DNA of 64,000 nucleotides, taken from CAVPHV01 sp963704825. Its GTDB lineage: Bacteria > Actinomycetota > Acidimicrobiia > Spongiisociales > UBA5794. Under the pieces are notes generated by a model. The model was given only the letters and a program-made list of their open reading frames with translations. It was not told the origin of the DNA and searched no databases. A program made the translations under genes and the position numbers. Positions 1 to 7,951 of the stretch are shown here, in pieces. Location of the stretch: assembly GCA_963704825.1 (NCBI GenBank), contig CAVPHV010000017.1, positions 124,001 to 188,000 of the forward strand. The letters are read 5' to 3'. Position 1 is the first letter of the stretch. The number at the start of each line of letters is the position of its first letter.

Positions 1-160
1 TGCCCACGATGGTGAGGACGGCGCCGGCGATCGCGAGATAGGCAAGGACATCGAGGTCGACGCGAGGCCGCTTCTTCGCATCCGACTCTGGGGCGTACGC
101 CATCCAGTCACCCAGGTCGGGATCGTGGGCGGGATCGTTCGGGACGTCCGGCGTCTCCAT
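1..160 (-). CDS. N-terminus of a small membrane protein (partial)
   Basis: The reverse strand opens with ATG at 160 and reads off the window edge. About 53 residues are visible: an acidic, proline-rich start followed by KKRPR and then a hydrophobic stretch (LAYLAIAGAVLTIVG) that looks like the first membrane helix. It is divergent from proC with 88 bp between the starts. The family cannot be recognised from this fragment. Confidence 0.55.
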   Translation of the reverse strand, partial: METPDVPNDPAHDPDLGDWMAYAPESDAKKRPRVDLDVLAYLAIAGAVLTIVG

Positions 161-236
161 GGGGCAATGGTGGCACAGTCGGCGGGTGGAGTGGTCGCAA
201 ACTCCCGGTCGGGCGGGAACCCGAGGTGCGTGGGCC

Positions 237-242
237 TAACAT
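237..242 (+). promoter_or_regulatory. Putative -10 box of a leaderless proC transcript
   Basis: TAACAT lies 6 nt before the proC ATG at 249. Transcription starting about 7 nt downstream would begin at or next to the start codon. There is no Shine-Dalgarno sequence in front of the ATG, which fits a leaderless mRNA. Confidence 0.45.
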
Positions 243-248
243 CCGTGG

Positions 249-1079
249 ATGCGACCGTCCGTTGCTGTTCTCGGAGCCGGCTCGATGGGGACCATCCTCG
301 CCGAGGGGCTGGTGCGCGCCGGCTGGGATCCCGCCGACTTGGTGCTAGCGGTCCGGCGCAAGGAGCGGGCGGTCGAGACCGAGCGCCTCACCGGTATCAC
401 CACGCTGCTCGATGCTGCCGCCGCGGCGGCAGGCCGTGATGTGGTGGTCGTCGCGGTCAAGCCGAAGGACGTCGGCTCGTTGCTCCGCCAGGTCGCCGAC
501 ACAATTACCTCCCACCAACTCGTTATTTCGCTGGCGGCCGGCGTACCCATCTCGGTTTTCGAGGCGGCGTTGCCGGGCGTGCCGATCGTGCGGTCGATGC
601 CGAACACGCCGGCCGCGGTTGATGAGGCGATGACGGCGTACTGCGGGGGAGCCCATACCGACGAAGCCTCGCTGGAGCTGGCGGCCGAGGTCCTCGCCGC
701 CGTCGGCGACACCATCAACCTCAGCGAGGACCTGCTCGATGCCGTCACCGCCGTCTCGGGTACCGGGCCTGCCTACATCTTCTTGCTCGCCGAATCGCTC
801 ACCGAAGCCGCGATTCGCGAGGGCTTGCCCCATCATGCCGCGGAGCGCCTCGTCGACCAGACGCTGCGCGGCGCCGGCGTTCTGCTCCAAGGCTCGGAGA
901 AGAGCGCCTTTCGGTTGCGGGCCGAGGTCACCTCGCCCGGCGGAACCACCGCGGCCGCAATGCACGTGCTCGAGAACGGCGGCTTTCGGGCGTTGGTCGA
1001 GGACGCAGTCCGGGCCGCCTCGCAGCGTTCCAACGAGCTGGGGGCCGCCGCGGCCGAAGCAGCCGGTGAGGAGAGCTGA
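249..1079 (+). CDS. proC: Pyrroline-5-carboxylate reductase
   Basis: This enzyme reduces pyrroline-5-carboxylate to proline with NAD(P)H, the last step of proline synthesis. The 276-residue length is normal. The N-terminus has the Rossmann motif VLGAGSMG (residues 7-14), the middle has VKPKDV typical of the family, and the C-terminal dimerisation/active-site part carries SGTGPAYIFLLAE (about 167-180) and SPGGTTAAAMHVLE (about 228-241). The next gene, proline dehydrogenase, starts 2 nt after the stop, so the synthesis and degradation enzymes of proline share an operon. Confidence 0.95.
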   Translation: MRPSVAVLGAGSMGTILAEGLVRAGWDPADLVLAVRRKERAVETERLTGITTLLDAAAAAAGRDVVVVAVKPKDVGSLLRQVADTITSHQLVISLAAGVPISVFEAALPGVPIVRSMPNTPAAVDEAMTAYCGGAHTDEASLELAAEVLAAVGDTINLSEDLLDAVTAVSGTGPAYIFLLAESLTEAAIREGLPHHAAERLVDQTLRGAGVLLQGSEKSAFRLRAEVTSPGGTTAAAMHVLENGGFRALVEDAVRAASQRSNELGAAAAEAAGEES

Positions 1080-1081
1080 GC

Positions 1082-1999
1082 GTGACGTCGACACTGGGTC
1101 GCACCGTGTTGGCAATCACCGAGCAACCGCCCGTTCGCAAGGTCTTCACCGCTACCCGCCCCGGGCGCGCCCTGTCGACTCGCTTCGTTGCGGGTGAGAC
1201 CATGGATGACGCTGTGGCGGCAGCCCTGGGGCTGAATCAACTCGGCGCCCAGGTTTCGCTCGATCATCTCGGCGAGCACGTAGCCGACACGACGCAGGCC
1301 GAGAGTGCACGTAACGACTACCTGGCGTGCCTCGATCGCATCGGGGTCGAGGGGATCGACGGCAACATCTCCGTGAAGCTCACCCAACTCGGTCTGGGCA
1401 ACGACGACGGCCTCGCCGCCGAATCGCTGGGAGCGCTGGCGGCCCGCGCCCAGGAGGTCGGCACGTCGGTCAGCGTCGACATGGAGGAGAGCGCCCTCAC
1501 CGAGGCAACCATCACCATGTTCGAGCAGGTGCAAGCGGCGCACGGCAACCTGGGCCTTGCCCTCCAGGCGTATCTGCGGCGCACCCCGCGCGATCTCGAT
1601 CGGGTCATCGCAGCCGGGGGCCATGTGCGGCTGTGCAAGGGCGCCTACGCCGAACCGCCCGACCTGGCCTACCAGAGCAAGGCTGAGGTCAACGCCGCCT
1701 TCGACCGGCTGACCCGGTTGGTGATGGGTAACGGCAGGATCTACCCGGCGATCGCTACCCACGACGACGAACGGATCGCGCTCGCCACCGAGTTGGGCCG
1801 GTCACGGAACAAGGGGTGGGAGTTCCAGATGCTCTACGGGGTCCGCACCAAGCTGCAGGAGGAGCTCCTGGCGGCCGGTCACAAGCTGCGGGTGTATGTG
1901 CCCTACGGCTCGGCTTGGTACCCGTACCTGACCCGCCGCCTCGCCGAACGCCCCGCCAACCTCTGGTTCTTCCTACGAGCCGCCGCCAGCCGGGGCTGA
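1082..1999 (+). CDS. Proline dehydrogenase (monofunctional, FAD-dependent)
   Basis: Oxidises proline to pyrroline-5-carboxylate, feeding electrons to FAD and the respiratory chain. The GTG start follows the proC stop by 2 nt. The 305-residue protein covers only the TIM-barrel PRODH domain; the P5C dehydrogenase half of bifunctional PutA is absent. Family signatures are visible: VKLTQLG, SVDMEES, RLCKGAYAE (about 182-190), EFQMLYGVR and the C-terminal YVPYGSAWYPYLTRRLAER. No P5C dehydrogenase gene is in the window, so catabolism to glutamate needs an enzyme encoded elsewhere. Copy A of the 52-bp repeat follows the stop. Confidence 0.93.
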   Translation: MTSTLGRTVLAITEQPPVRKVFTATRPGRALSTRFVAGETMDDAVAAALGLNQLGAQVSLDHLGEHVADTTQAESARNDYLACLDRIGVEGIDGNISVKLTQLGLGNDDGLAAESLGALAARAQEVGTSVSVDMEESALTEATITMFEQVQAAHGNLGLALQAYLRRTPRDLDRVIAAGGHVRLCKGAYAEPPDLAYQSKAEVNAAFDRLTRLVMGNGRIYPAIATHDDERIALATELGRSRNKGWEFQMLYGVRTKLQEELLAAGHKLRVYVPYGSAWYPYLTRRLAERPANLWFFLRAAASRG

Positions 2000-2007
2000 A
2001 GCCCTCC

Positions 2008-2059
2008 CTGTTCCGGCGTGGCCGAGGTACCAAAAACCGCGCCCTGGCCACGCAAGAAC
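2008..2059 (+). repeat. 52-bp dispersed imperfect palindrome, copy A
   Basis: First of three copies in the window (others at 18239-18290 and 19973-20024). Its arms CTGTTCCGGCGTGGCC and GGCCACGCAAGAACAG pair over 16 bp with two mismatches, and the loop holds the conserved block AAACCGCGCC. It begins 8 nt after the proline dehydrogenase stop, in the same orientation relative to the upstream gene as the other copies. A 3'-end RNA hairpin (terminator or stabiliser) is the simplest reading; no U-tract follows. Confidence 0.75.
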
Positions 2060-2317
2060 AGAAAACGCCACGTACGCCCCGGTTGTGTGGAGCGTGATGT
2101 CCGAGGCGTTGTCGAACCCTGTGGTGCCGGACTGTCGGGTCCACACCGGTTCACCATCCGTAGTGAATCTGCGGACATAGCCGTCCAGACGCCGACGTTG
2201 GTCTGGCTGGGCAGCGCCCCTTCAGTCGTCACACGGTCCTAGGACCCTGGACCGGTGGGTCAGCGCAGCCGCAGAATGCGGAGAGGACCTGCGTGGCGAT
2301 CTCGTGGAGGATCTGAG
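2060..2317. other. Intergenic region with a 12-bp perfect palindrome
   Basis: No convincing gene lies between copy A of the repeat and the secreted protein starting at 2318. The only distinct element is GGTCCTAGGACC at 2235-2246, a perfect 12-bp palindrome 71 nt before the next start, which could be an operator. The rest shows no clear signal. Confidence 0.4.
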
Positions 2318-3595
2318 ATGAACACCTCAAGGGTGGCGAAGCTTCTTGTCGCGGTTGCCCTGTTGACTGGATGGATGCTGTTGCCGGGCGGGGCCGAGGC
2401 AGCCGGCGGGGACTTCGAGGGTCCCAATTTCCGTATCAGCGGCAGCTCCGACACTGGGCACGAGTGGTTCCCCTCGGTGGCCTACAACTCGACCGATGAC
2501 GAGTATCTCGTCGTCGGTCAAGACGGCAGCGGACACGTCATCGGGCAGCGGATTGCGCCCGATGGCCGCCGCTTGGGTGAGATGTTCGGTATCAGCGGCA
2601 ACCGGGCTGTCGGCGTGTCCGTCCCAGCCGTCGTTCACAATCCCGTTGACAGTGAGTATCTGGTCGTGTGGTGGGACGCCCGGCGCGCCAAGGGTGGCGA
2701 CGGTGACCCGACAGGCGACATTTTCGCCCAGCGGATCGCCGCCGATGGCAGTCGAATCGGGTGGAATCTGAGAATCAGCGGGAAGGAGATCACATGGCGC
2801 TGGGACCCTGATCTGGTCCACAATGTCGTCCGCAACGAGTATCTCGTCGTCTGGGAAAGCTCGCGGGATATCGTCGGTCAACGACTCTCGTCAAGTGGCG
2901 AGCGGATTGGCAGGAGGATTCCCATCAGCGCTGCCGACAGCGTGCAGGCGGCGTATCCATCGGTTGCCCATGACGCAGCCCACAACAGGTACCTGGTGGT
3001 CTGGCAAGACGGCAGGAACCTCGACGTGTCCGACTGGGATGTCTATGGCCAGCGGATCGCTGCCAAGGGCAGACTCGTGGATGCCAACTTCCGGATCAGC
3101 GGTGCAGCCGCGACCGCGTCGGATCAGTATCCGGGTGTCGGGTTCAATACCAACCGCAACCAATACCTGGTCTTTTGGCATGACGAGCGGAGAAATCGAC
3201 AAGTTGGCGCCGATGTCTACGGGCAGCGACTTTCGGCCAAGACAGAACGCTTGGGCGGCAACTTCCGGCTCACCAACGACATGACGAAGTCCAATGGCTG
3301 TTGCCAGTCGCACAACGTTGCCTACAACCCAACAAGCGATCAGTACCTGGCGCTGCTGGCGCCCATCGATCAGGCCGGGCACGTCTACGGGCAAAGGATG
3401 CGGGCCAACGGAAAGCGCCTTGGTGCTGCCTTCCGCATCAGCGGCCCAAACGCCGATGTCTTTGGATACGGTTCGAACGCCGTTACCTGCCATCCGCTAC
3501 GGAACGAGTACGTGGCCGTTTGGGCCGACGCCAGGAACGTGGACACCCGGGGGATCGACATCTATGGCCGGCGAGTCACCGGGGCGGCCCCGTAG
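2318..3595 (+). CDS. Secreted seven-repeat beta-propeller-like protein
   Basis: The start is the ATG at 2318, preceded by TGGAGG 7 nt upstream; it gives a 425-residue protein with a clear signal peptide (KLLVAVALLTGWMLLPGGAEA). The mature part is seven repeats of roughly 45-50 residues. Each contains a NEYLVVW-like strand (SEYLVVWWD, NEYLVVWE, NRYLVVWQD, NQYLVFWHD), a YGQRI-like strand, a G-R-L/I turn and a closing FRISG strand. Seven such units suggest a seven-bladed propeller exported from the cell. No catalytic motif or known family was recognised, so the ligand and role are unknown. Confidence 0.8.
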   Translation: MNTSRVAKLLVAVALLTGWMLLPGGAEAAGGDFEGPNFRISGSSDTGHEWFPSVAYNSTDDEYLVVGQDGSGHVIGQRIAPDGRRLGEMFGISGNRAVGVSVPAVVHNPVDSEYLVVWWDARRAKGGDGDPTGDIFAQRIAADGSRIGWNLRISGKEITWRWDPDLVHNVVRNEYLVVWESSRDIVGQRLSSSGERIGRRIPISAADSVQAAYPSVAHDAAHNRYLVVWQDGRNLDVSDWDVYGQRIAAKGRLVDANFRISGAAATASDQYPGVGFNTNRNQYLVFWHDERRNRQVGADVYGQRLSAKTERLGGNFRLTNDMTKSNGCCQSHNVAYNPTSDQYLALLAPIDQAGHVYGQRMRANGKRLGAAFRISGPNADVFGYGSNAVTCHPLRNEYVAVWADARNVDTRGIDIYGRRVTGAAP

Positions 3596-3657
3596 CCAAC
3601 TCTCTCAAGAGGCGTGTGCCGCTTTTGCGCAGCACCGGTGACCGCCTCCGGGTCCGG

Positions 3658-3663
3658 TATCCT
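3658..3663 (+). promoter_or_regulatory. Putative -10 box of a leaderless transcript (TPM gene)
   Basis: TATCCT ends 9 nt before the ATG at 3673, and no ribosome binding site is present between them. This matches the spacing seen before several other genes here. Confidence 0.4.
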
Positions 3664-3672
3664 GTCGCCGCG

Positions 3673-5043
3673 ATGACATCACTGCGCAAGTTCTCCGCCC
3701 TGCTCGTTGTTGTGTTCGTTTTCTCTGCGTCGGTGGCCGCGGCTGTCGCGGTGGAGTCCGGCGAGATCGCCGAGGAGGTATTCACCCAGGGCTTCTACGT
3801 CGAGGAGGGTGCGTCCATCACCGACGCGGAAGCGAGCGCGATCGTCTCGGCGGCTCGCAACGAAGGCTCGCGCTATCACCTCATCGTGCTCGTGGAGACC
3901 CCGCCGGGGGGCAATACGGTCTTTGCGGAGGCGGTTTACGACTTCATGGGGATCGACTCGGGCACCGTCTTTGTACTCAGCGAGGACGACACCGGATGGG
4001 TTTCGGTTGACGAATTCAGCGAATCCGAGCTGGAAGACGCCTTCATTCTCGCCAGCGACGCCGGCGGAAGCGACGCCGCCTATGCCGCAAACTTCACCGG
4101 TGCTCTCTTCGGGCTCGACCTCAACGTGGGCTCCACGGCCGGTGGTTCCGACGACCGTGCGAGTTCCACCACCAGCGCGGGGGGTTCCGCCACTGGGGGT
4201 AGTTCCGACGACGGTGGCGGCGGAGGCGGCTTCCTGTGGTTCATTCTGATCGTTGGCGGTCTGGTCTTGCTCGTGTGGTGGCTGATGCGGCGCAGCAAGG
4301 CCCAGGCTGCAAGGGCCGCAGAGAGCCAGTTCGCCAAGGCGCGTTCCGAGATTCAGGTCCAGCTCGACGGCATCGCCAACGACATTCTCGAGATGGAGAG
4401 CGAGGTCCGTGGCGCCGACAACGCCACGGTTGATGCCTTGTTCGACGAGGCCGGCACCACCTACAACGAGGCCTCGGATGAGCTGGCAGAGGCGGACAGT
4501 CCGCAGGAGTTGCTGGACCTCTCCAACAAGGTCGATCTGGCGGTGTGGCAACTGGACTCGTGCGAGGCGATCCTCGACGGCAAAGAGACGCCGCCGAAGC
4601 CTCAGCCGGAGAAGCTCGTGCCGCCGCCCCAGCCCAAACCGTCCCAGCCCGCGCCCGGCGGTGCGTCGTCGGGTTCATCATTGCCACCGCGGCCCTCCTA
4701 CCCGCAGTACCAACGGCGTTCGACCCGGCGCAGCTCAGGACTCTCCCCGGGGATGCTCGAGATGCTGATCGGGCTGGGGGCCGGAGCCATGATGGGCCGT
4801 CGCCGAGGACCGTCGCGCACCGGGTACTCGAGTAGCGGCGCCCGTTCGAGCGGTGGGGTGATTCCGGGACCGTCCCAGCGGTGGCAGCTCCTCATCGCGG
4901 AGGAGCTCATCTGGCCGGTCTCGCAGCACGGGCCGACGGGTACGCGGTGGTGGCAAACGCAGGCGTTGACAGAGTCTGGGAGGGCTCTTCCGGGACCGCC
5001 TAGACTCGACACAGACATCAAGTTCAGGGAAGGATCGGTATGA
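3673..5043 (+). CDS. TPM-domain membrane protein, probable C-terminal frameshift
   Basis: The protein starts with a signal peptide (residues 1-24), followed by a TPM domain (about 28-150), a Ser/Gly-rich linker, one membrane helix (FLWFILIVGGLVLLVWWLM, about 192-210) and a cytoplasmic coiled-coil region with a proline-rich tail. This is the layout of YgcG-like TPM proteins, which are often found near PspA, as here. The last 50 or so residues of the frame look unnatural. The +1 frame from about 4877 instead reads SGGSSSSRRSSSGRSR and ends RGGGKRRR at 4969, the basic Ser-rich tail expected for the family. An indel between 4861 and 4879 would restore it. Confidence 0.8.
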   Translation: MTSLRKFSALLVVVFVFSASVAAAVAVESGEIAEEVFTQGFYVEEGASITDAEASAIVSAARNEGSRYHLIVLVETPPGGNTVFAEAVYDFMGIDSGTVFVLSEDDTGWVSVDEFSESELEDAFILASDAGGSDAAYAANFTGALFGLDLNVGSTAGGSDDRASSTTSAGGSATGGSSDDGGGGGGFLWFILIVGGLVLLVWWLMRRSKAQAARAAESQFAKARSEIQVQLDGIANDILEMESEVRGADNATVDALFDEAGTTYNEASDELAEADSPQELLDLSNKVDLAVWQLDSCEAILDGKETPPKPQPEKLVPPPQPKPSQPAPGGASSGSSLPPRPSYPQYQRRSTRRSSGLSPGMLEMLIGLGAGAMMGRRRGPSRTGYSSSGARSSGGVIPGPSQRWQLLIAEELIWPVSQHGPTGTRWWQTQALTESGRALPGPPRLDTDIKFREGSV

Positions 5044-5762
5044 GTTGGTTCAAGCGAGTTTGGGGCTATTTCGCCACGCTCTTCAAGCGCACTGCTGAGA
5101 ACGCGATGGACCCTGAGATCGAGATCGAGCAGGCGATCAACAACGCCAAGAAGCAGGACCAACAGCTGCGCAATCAGGCTGCCAAGGTCGTTGCCCACCG
5201 CACTCAGCTCGAGAGCAAGATGGAAAAGGCCGCGGATGCGGTTGGCGAGAACCGTGAGATGGCCAAGCAGGCAATCCTGCGCGCCGAGGACGCCAAGTCC
5301 AAGGGTGACGTCGAAGGTCAGACCAAGTGGGTGAAGACCGCCCAGGCATTGGCGATGAAGCTGCAGGCGTCCGAGAACAATCTGAATACGCTGAAGGTCC
5401 AGTATGAAACCGCCGCGGTCCAGGCCGACAAGGCAAAGGCGGCGGTAACCGCGAATGCGATGAAGGTTCAGGAACTGGCCGCCAAGCAGATGGAACTGCT
5501 CGGGACGCTGCAGGCCGCCAAGATGCAGGAGTCGGTCAACAAGGCCGTCGACACCATGTCCAACACGATGGACTACGACGCGCCGTCGTTGGCGAAGGTC
5601 GAGGAGAAGATCGAGAAGCGCCAAGCGGAAGCCATGGCAAAGGCCGAACTGCGCGACGCCACCCCGGATGGTGCTGAGGCGGAGCTCAAGGAGGCCATCA
5701 ACATGGTCCAGGCCGACGCCAAGCTCGAAGAGTTGAAGGCCGAGCTCGGCATCACCGAGTAG
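5040..5762 (+). CDS. pspA: PspA/IM30 family membrane-stress protein
   Basis: A 240-residue, almost entirely helical protein with a short N-terminal amphipathic segment (MSWFKRVWGYFATLFKRT) followed by a long coiled coil rich in A, K, E and Q, as in PspA/IM30 proteins that coat and protect the cytoplasmic membrane. GGGAAGGA-like SD sequence (CAGGGAAGGATCGGT) precedes the ATG. The start overlaps the end of the current upstream frame by ATGA; if the upstream frame is corrected to end at 4969, a 70-nt gap separates them. Pairing with a TPM-domain membrane protein suggests a joint envelope-stress role. A strong terminator follows. Confidence 0.88.
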   Translation: MSWFKRVWGYFATLFKRTAENAMDPEIEIEQAINNAKKQDQQLRNQAAKVVAHRTQLESKMEKAADAVGENREMAKQAILRAEDAKSKGDVEGQTKWVKTAQALAMKLQASENNLNTLKVQYETAAVQADKAKAAVTANAMKVQELAAKQMELLGTLQAAKMQESVNKAVDTMSNTMDYDAPSLAKVEEKIEKRQAEAMAKAELRDATPDGAEAELKEAINMVQADAKLEELKAELGITE

Positions 5763-5820
5763 GAGGCTGTTGGACAATCGGCGTGAGCGGCGAGTAGCCA
5801 GACGCAGCTGAAGCGACATG

Positions 5821-5848
5821 AACGGCCCTCGGATCACCGGGGGCCGTT
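5821..5848 (+). terminator. Hairpin terminator after pspA
   Basis: AACGGCCC and GGGCCGTT form an 8-bp perfect stem that extends by TCGG/CCGG (one G-T wobble) around the loop ATCA, giving 12 bp, followed by TTTC. It lies 58 nt after the pspA stop and 20 nt before the next gene. Confidence 0.75.
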
Positions 5849-5867
5849 TCAGCAGAAACGGAGTGCC

Positions 5868-6194
5868 ATGTACGTGATCCGGAGAGTGTGGACCGTCAAG
5901 CCCGGCGAGGCGCGCCGCGCCGCCACGATCGTGGCAGAGATCGGCAAGCACTACGAGGCCTCGGGCAAGCGCAGCGCCAGCCGGGTCTACTTCAACAATG
6001 GCACCGTGCCTGGCGCGAAGGACCGCGTCTACATGGAGTGGACCGAGGAGTCGATCGAGTCGCCCTACCGGCCGGGCACGTCCAGCCCAGAGATGACGCA
6101 AGCATTGGGCGCCAAGCTGCGAGAGCTGGCAATCGAGAGCCAGATCGAGTTCTACGAGATGATGACGCCCGAAAAGGCGATGGATATCTCTTGA
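5868..6194 (+). CDS. Hypothetical 108-residue protein, possible dimeric alpha/beta-barrel fold
   Basis: ATG at 5868 is preceded by CGGAGTGCC, a weak SD. The sequence begins YVIRRVWTVKPGEARRAATI, a beta strand then a helix, and later has SRVYFNNG and RVYMEWTEESIES strands, a pattern seen in NIPSNAP/ABM-like small dimeric ferredoxin-fold proteins. No catalytic residues stand out. It lies alone between the pspA terminator and the next lipoprotein. Function unknown. Confidence 0.65.
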   Translation: MYVIRRVWTVKPGEARRAATIVAEIGKHYEASGKRSASRVYFNNGTVPGAKDRVYMEWTEESIESPYRPGTSSPEMTQALGAKLRELAIESQIEFYEMMTPEKAMDIS

Positions 6195-6222
6195 GAGAGA
6201 CTGCATGTCGCTGAACCGCCCG

Positions 6223-6228
6223 TAGGCT
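6223..6228 (+). promoter_or_regulatory. Putative -10 box of a leaderless transcript (PQQ-propeller lipoprotein)
   Basis: TAGGCT ends 8 nt before the ATG at 6237; no SD sequence lies between them. Confidence 0.4.
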
Positions 6229-6236
6229 GCGGTGCC

Positions 6237-7817
6237 ATGTTCACGTCCGCCTCTCTTCGCCGACTCGCTGCGAATGTGGCTGTCGCCGCGTTGCTTGGTG
6301 CGGCGTGCTCGGCAGTCGGAGCCGGTGACACGACGCTGCCGCCGGCGGACCGGGCAACCACGACCTCGGTGCCGTCGGGACCAGCGGCTGCTGCGACGAC
6401 GACCACCGTCGTGTCGCCGGCGGCCACAACGACGACGACCACCTCGGCCACGACCACGACCACGACGCTCCCGGCCCGGGCGGAAGGCGAGGTTCCCCCG
6501 TGGACCGTCGGTGCACCCTGGGGTGAGATCGAGGGCTTGACGATGTTCCGCGGCAACCCGACCCGCACGTTCTACGGCAGCGGACCAATCCCGCAGCAGC
6601 CCCGGGTGCTCTGGCGCTTCCCGGAGAGCCCGATGTGTGGCACCTCATCGGTGGCGGGCGAGGCGAAACAGTGGTGCGGCTCGGGATGGACCGGTCAGCC
6701 CGTCGTGTGGGAGCGAGACGACGGGGTCACCGAGGTCATCTTTGGGGCCTACGACAAGCGGATTCACTTCCTCGATGCCGACACCGGCGAGCGGCTCCGC
6801 CCCGATTTCTCGATGGGAGACATCATCAAGGGCTCGGTCACGCTCGACCCCGACGGGTTCCCGTTGCTCTACGCCGGTTCGCGCGATCCCAACTACCGCA
6901 TCATCGCCCTCGACCGTGACGAGCCAACCGAACTGTGGTCGCTCCCGGCGTCGGCGGTCAACGGCATGTGGAACAACGACTGGGATTCGAATGCGGTGAT
7001 CATCGACGACGTGCTGCTCATCGGCGGCGAGAACAGCTGGTGGTTCGCCGTCGGGCTCAACCGCGGCTACGACGCCGCCGGCAAGGTCACCGTGGATCCC
7101 GAGATCCTCTACAGCATCCCGGCGTGGACCCAGGAGTTGGTCGGCCGGGTGGGGCGGCAGCAGAGCGTCGAGAGCTCGACGGCCGTCTTCGGCACCACCG
7201 CCTATTTCGCCAACTCGGCCGGCCGGGTGGTCGGAGTCGATACGTCCCAGGTGCGCTCCGGCGAGGGTGCGATCGTCTTCGATTTCTGGATGGGCGACGA
7301 CGTCGACAGCACCATCGTGATCGATGAAGCCGGCATGCTCTACGTGTCGGCTGAGGTGGACCTCAGCACTTCACGCGGTCGCGAGGTTGGTCAATTGGCG
7401 AAGCTGGATCCCTCCCGCCCCGATGATCCACTGGTATGGAGTGTTGCCGTGCCCGCCACCACCGTCGACGGCGGTATCTGGGCAACTCCGGCGCTGGTCG
7501 GTGACGTGCTGTATGTGCCCACCAACCCCGGCGACCTGCTGGCAGTCGACACCAAGACGGGCGAGGTCCTCTGGCATGATGAGATCGGCGTCAACGCCTG
7601 GTCGTCACCGGTGCATGTCGATGACACGCTCGTGGTTGCCGTCAACTGCGAACCCAGCCCGGCGCTGCGCGCCTATGACGTGAGCGACCCTTCCCGTCCC
7701 CAGTTGCTGTGGGAGCTTCCTGTGGGCGGCGGCTGTATCGAGTCAACCCCCGCCGTCTGGAACGGCCGCATCTACGTGGGCTCCAGGGATGGCTACTTCT
7801 ACGCAATCGGCGAGTAA
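6237..7817 (+). CDS. PQQ-like beta-propeller lipoprotein
   Basis: The 526-residue protein has a lipoprotein signal peptide ending in the lipobox LLGAAC (Cys about 23), then a Thr/Ala/Pro-rich linker of about 60 residues, then a propeller of PQQ-like repeats. Repeat strands are visible as RIHFLDADTGERL, RIIALDRDEP, RVVGVDTSQ, DLLAVDTKTGEVLWHDE and YVGSRDGYFYAIGE. The many Trp and Gly-Asp-V-L-Y motifs fit this family. It is probably anchored outside the membrane. No residues of an alcohol dehydrogenase active site were recognised, so it is more likely a binding or scaffold protein than a quinoprotein enzyme. Confidence 0.82.
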   Translation: MFTSASLRRLAANVAVAALLGAACSAVGAGDTTLPPADRATTTSVPSGPAAAATTTTVVSPAATTTTTTSATTTTTTLPARAEGEVPPWTVGAPWGEIEGLTMFRGNPTRTFYGSGPIPQQPRVLWRFPESPMCGTSSVAGEAKQWCGSGWTGQPVVWERDDGVTEVIFGAYDKRIHFLDADTGERLRPDFSMGDIIKGSVTLDPDGFPLLYAGSRDPNYRIIALDRDEPTELWSLPASAVNGMWNNDWDSNAVIIDDVLLIGGENSWWFAVGLNRGYDAAGKVTVDPEILYSIPAWTQELVGRVGRQQSVESSTAVFGTTAYFANSAGRVVGVDTSQVRSGEGAIVFDFWMGDDVDSTIVIDEAGMLYVSAEVDLSTSRGREVGQLAKLDPSRPDDPLVWSVAVPATTVDGGIWATPALVGDVLYVPTNPGDLLAVDTKTGEVLWHDEIGVNAWSSPVHVDDTLVVAVNCEPSPALRAYDVSDPSRPQLLWELPVGGGCIESTPAVWNGRIYVGSRDGYFYAIGE

Positions 7818-7951
7818 GCCGGGGACCCTGCGCGGCCGTTCGCGCCAGTCGCGGACCAAGTACCGAGGTCCGCTGTGACCTCCTGCCCTAGAGCTACGCC
7901 GCCTATGGTGGTCGAATAGCGCAAAACACATCCGGTCGAGGAGCAAACGCC

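Noticed and set aside
4966..5006. TTGACA and TAGACT as a -35/-10 pair for pspA
   Set aside because: The spacing is 29 nt, too long for a standard sigma-70 type promoter; the TAGACT alone could still act as a -10 box.
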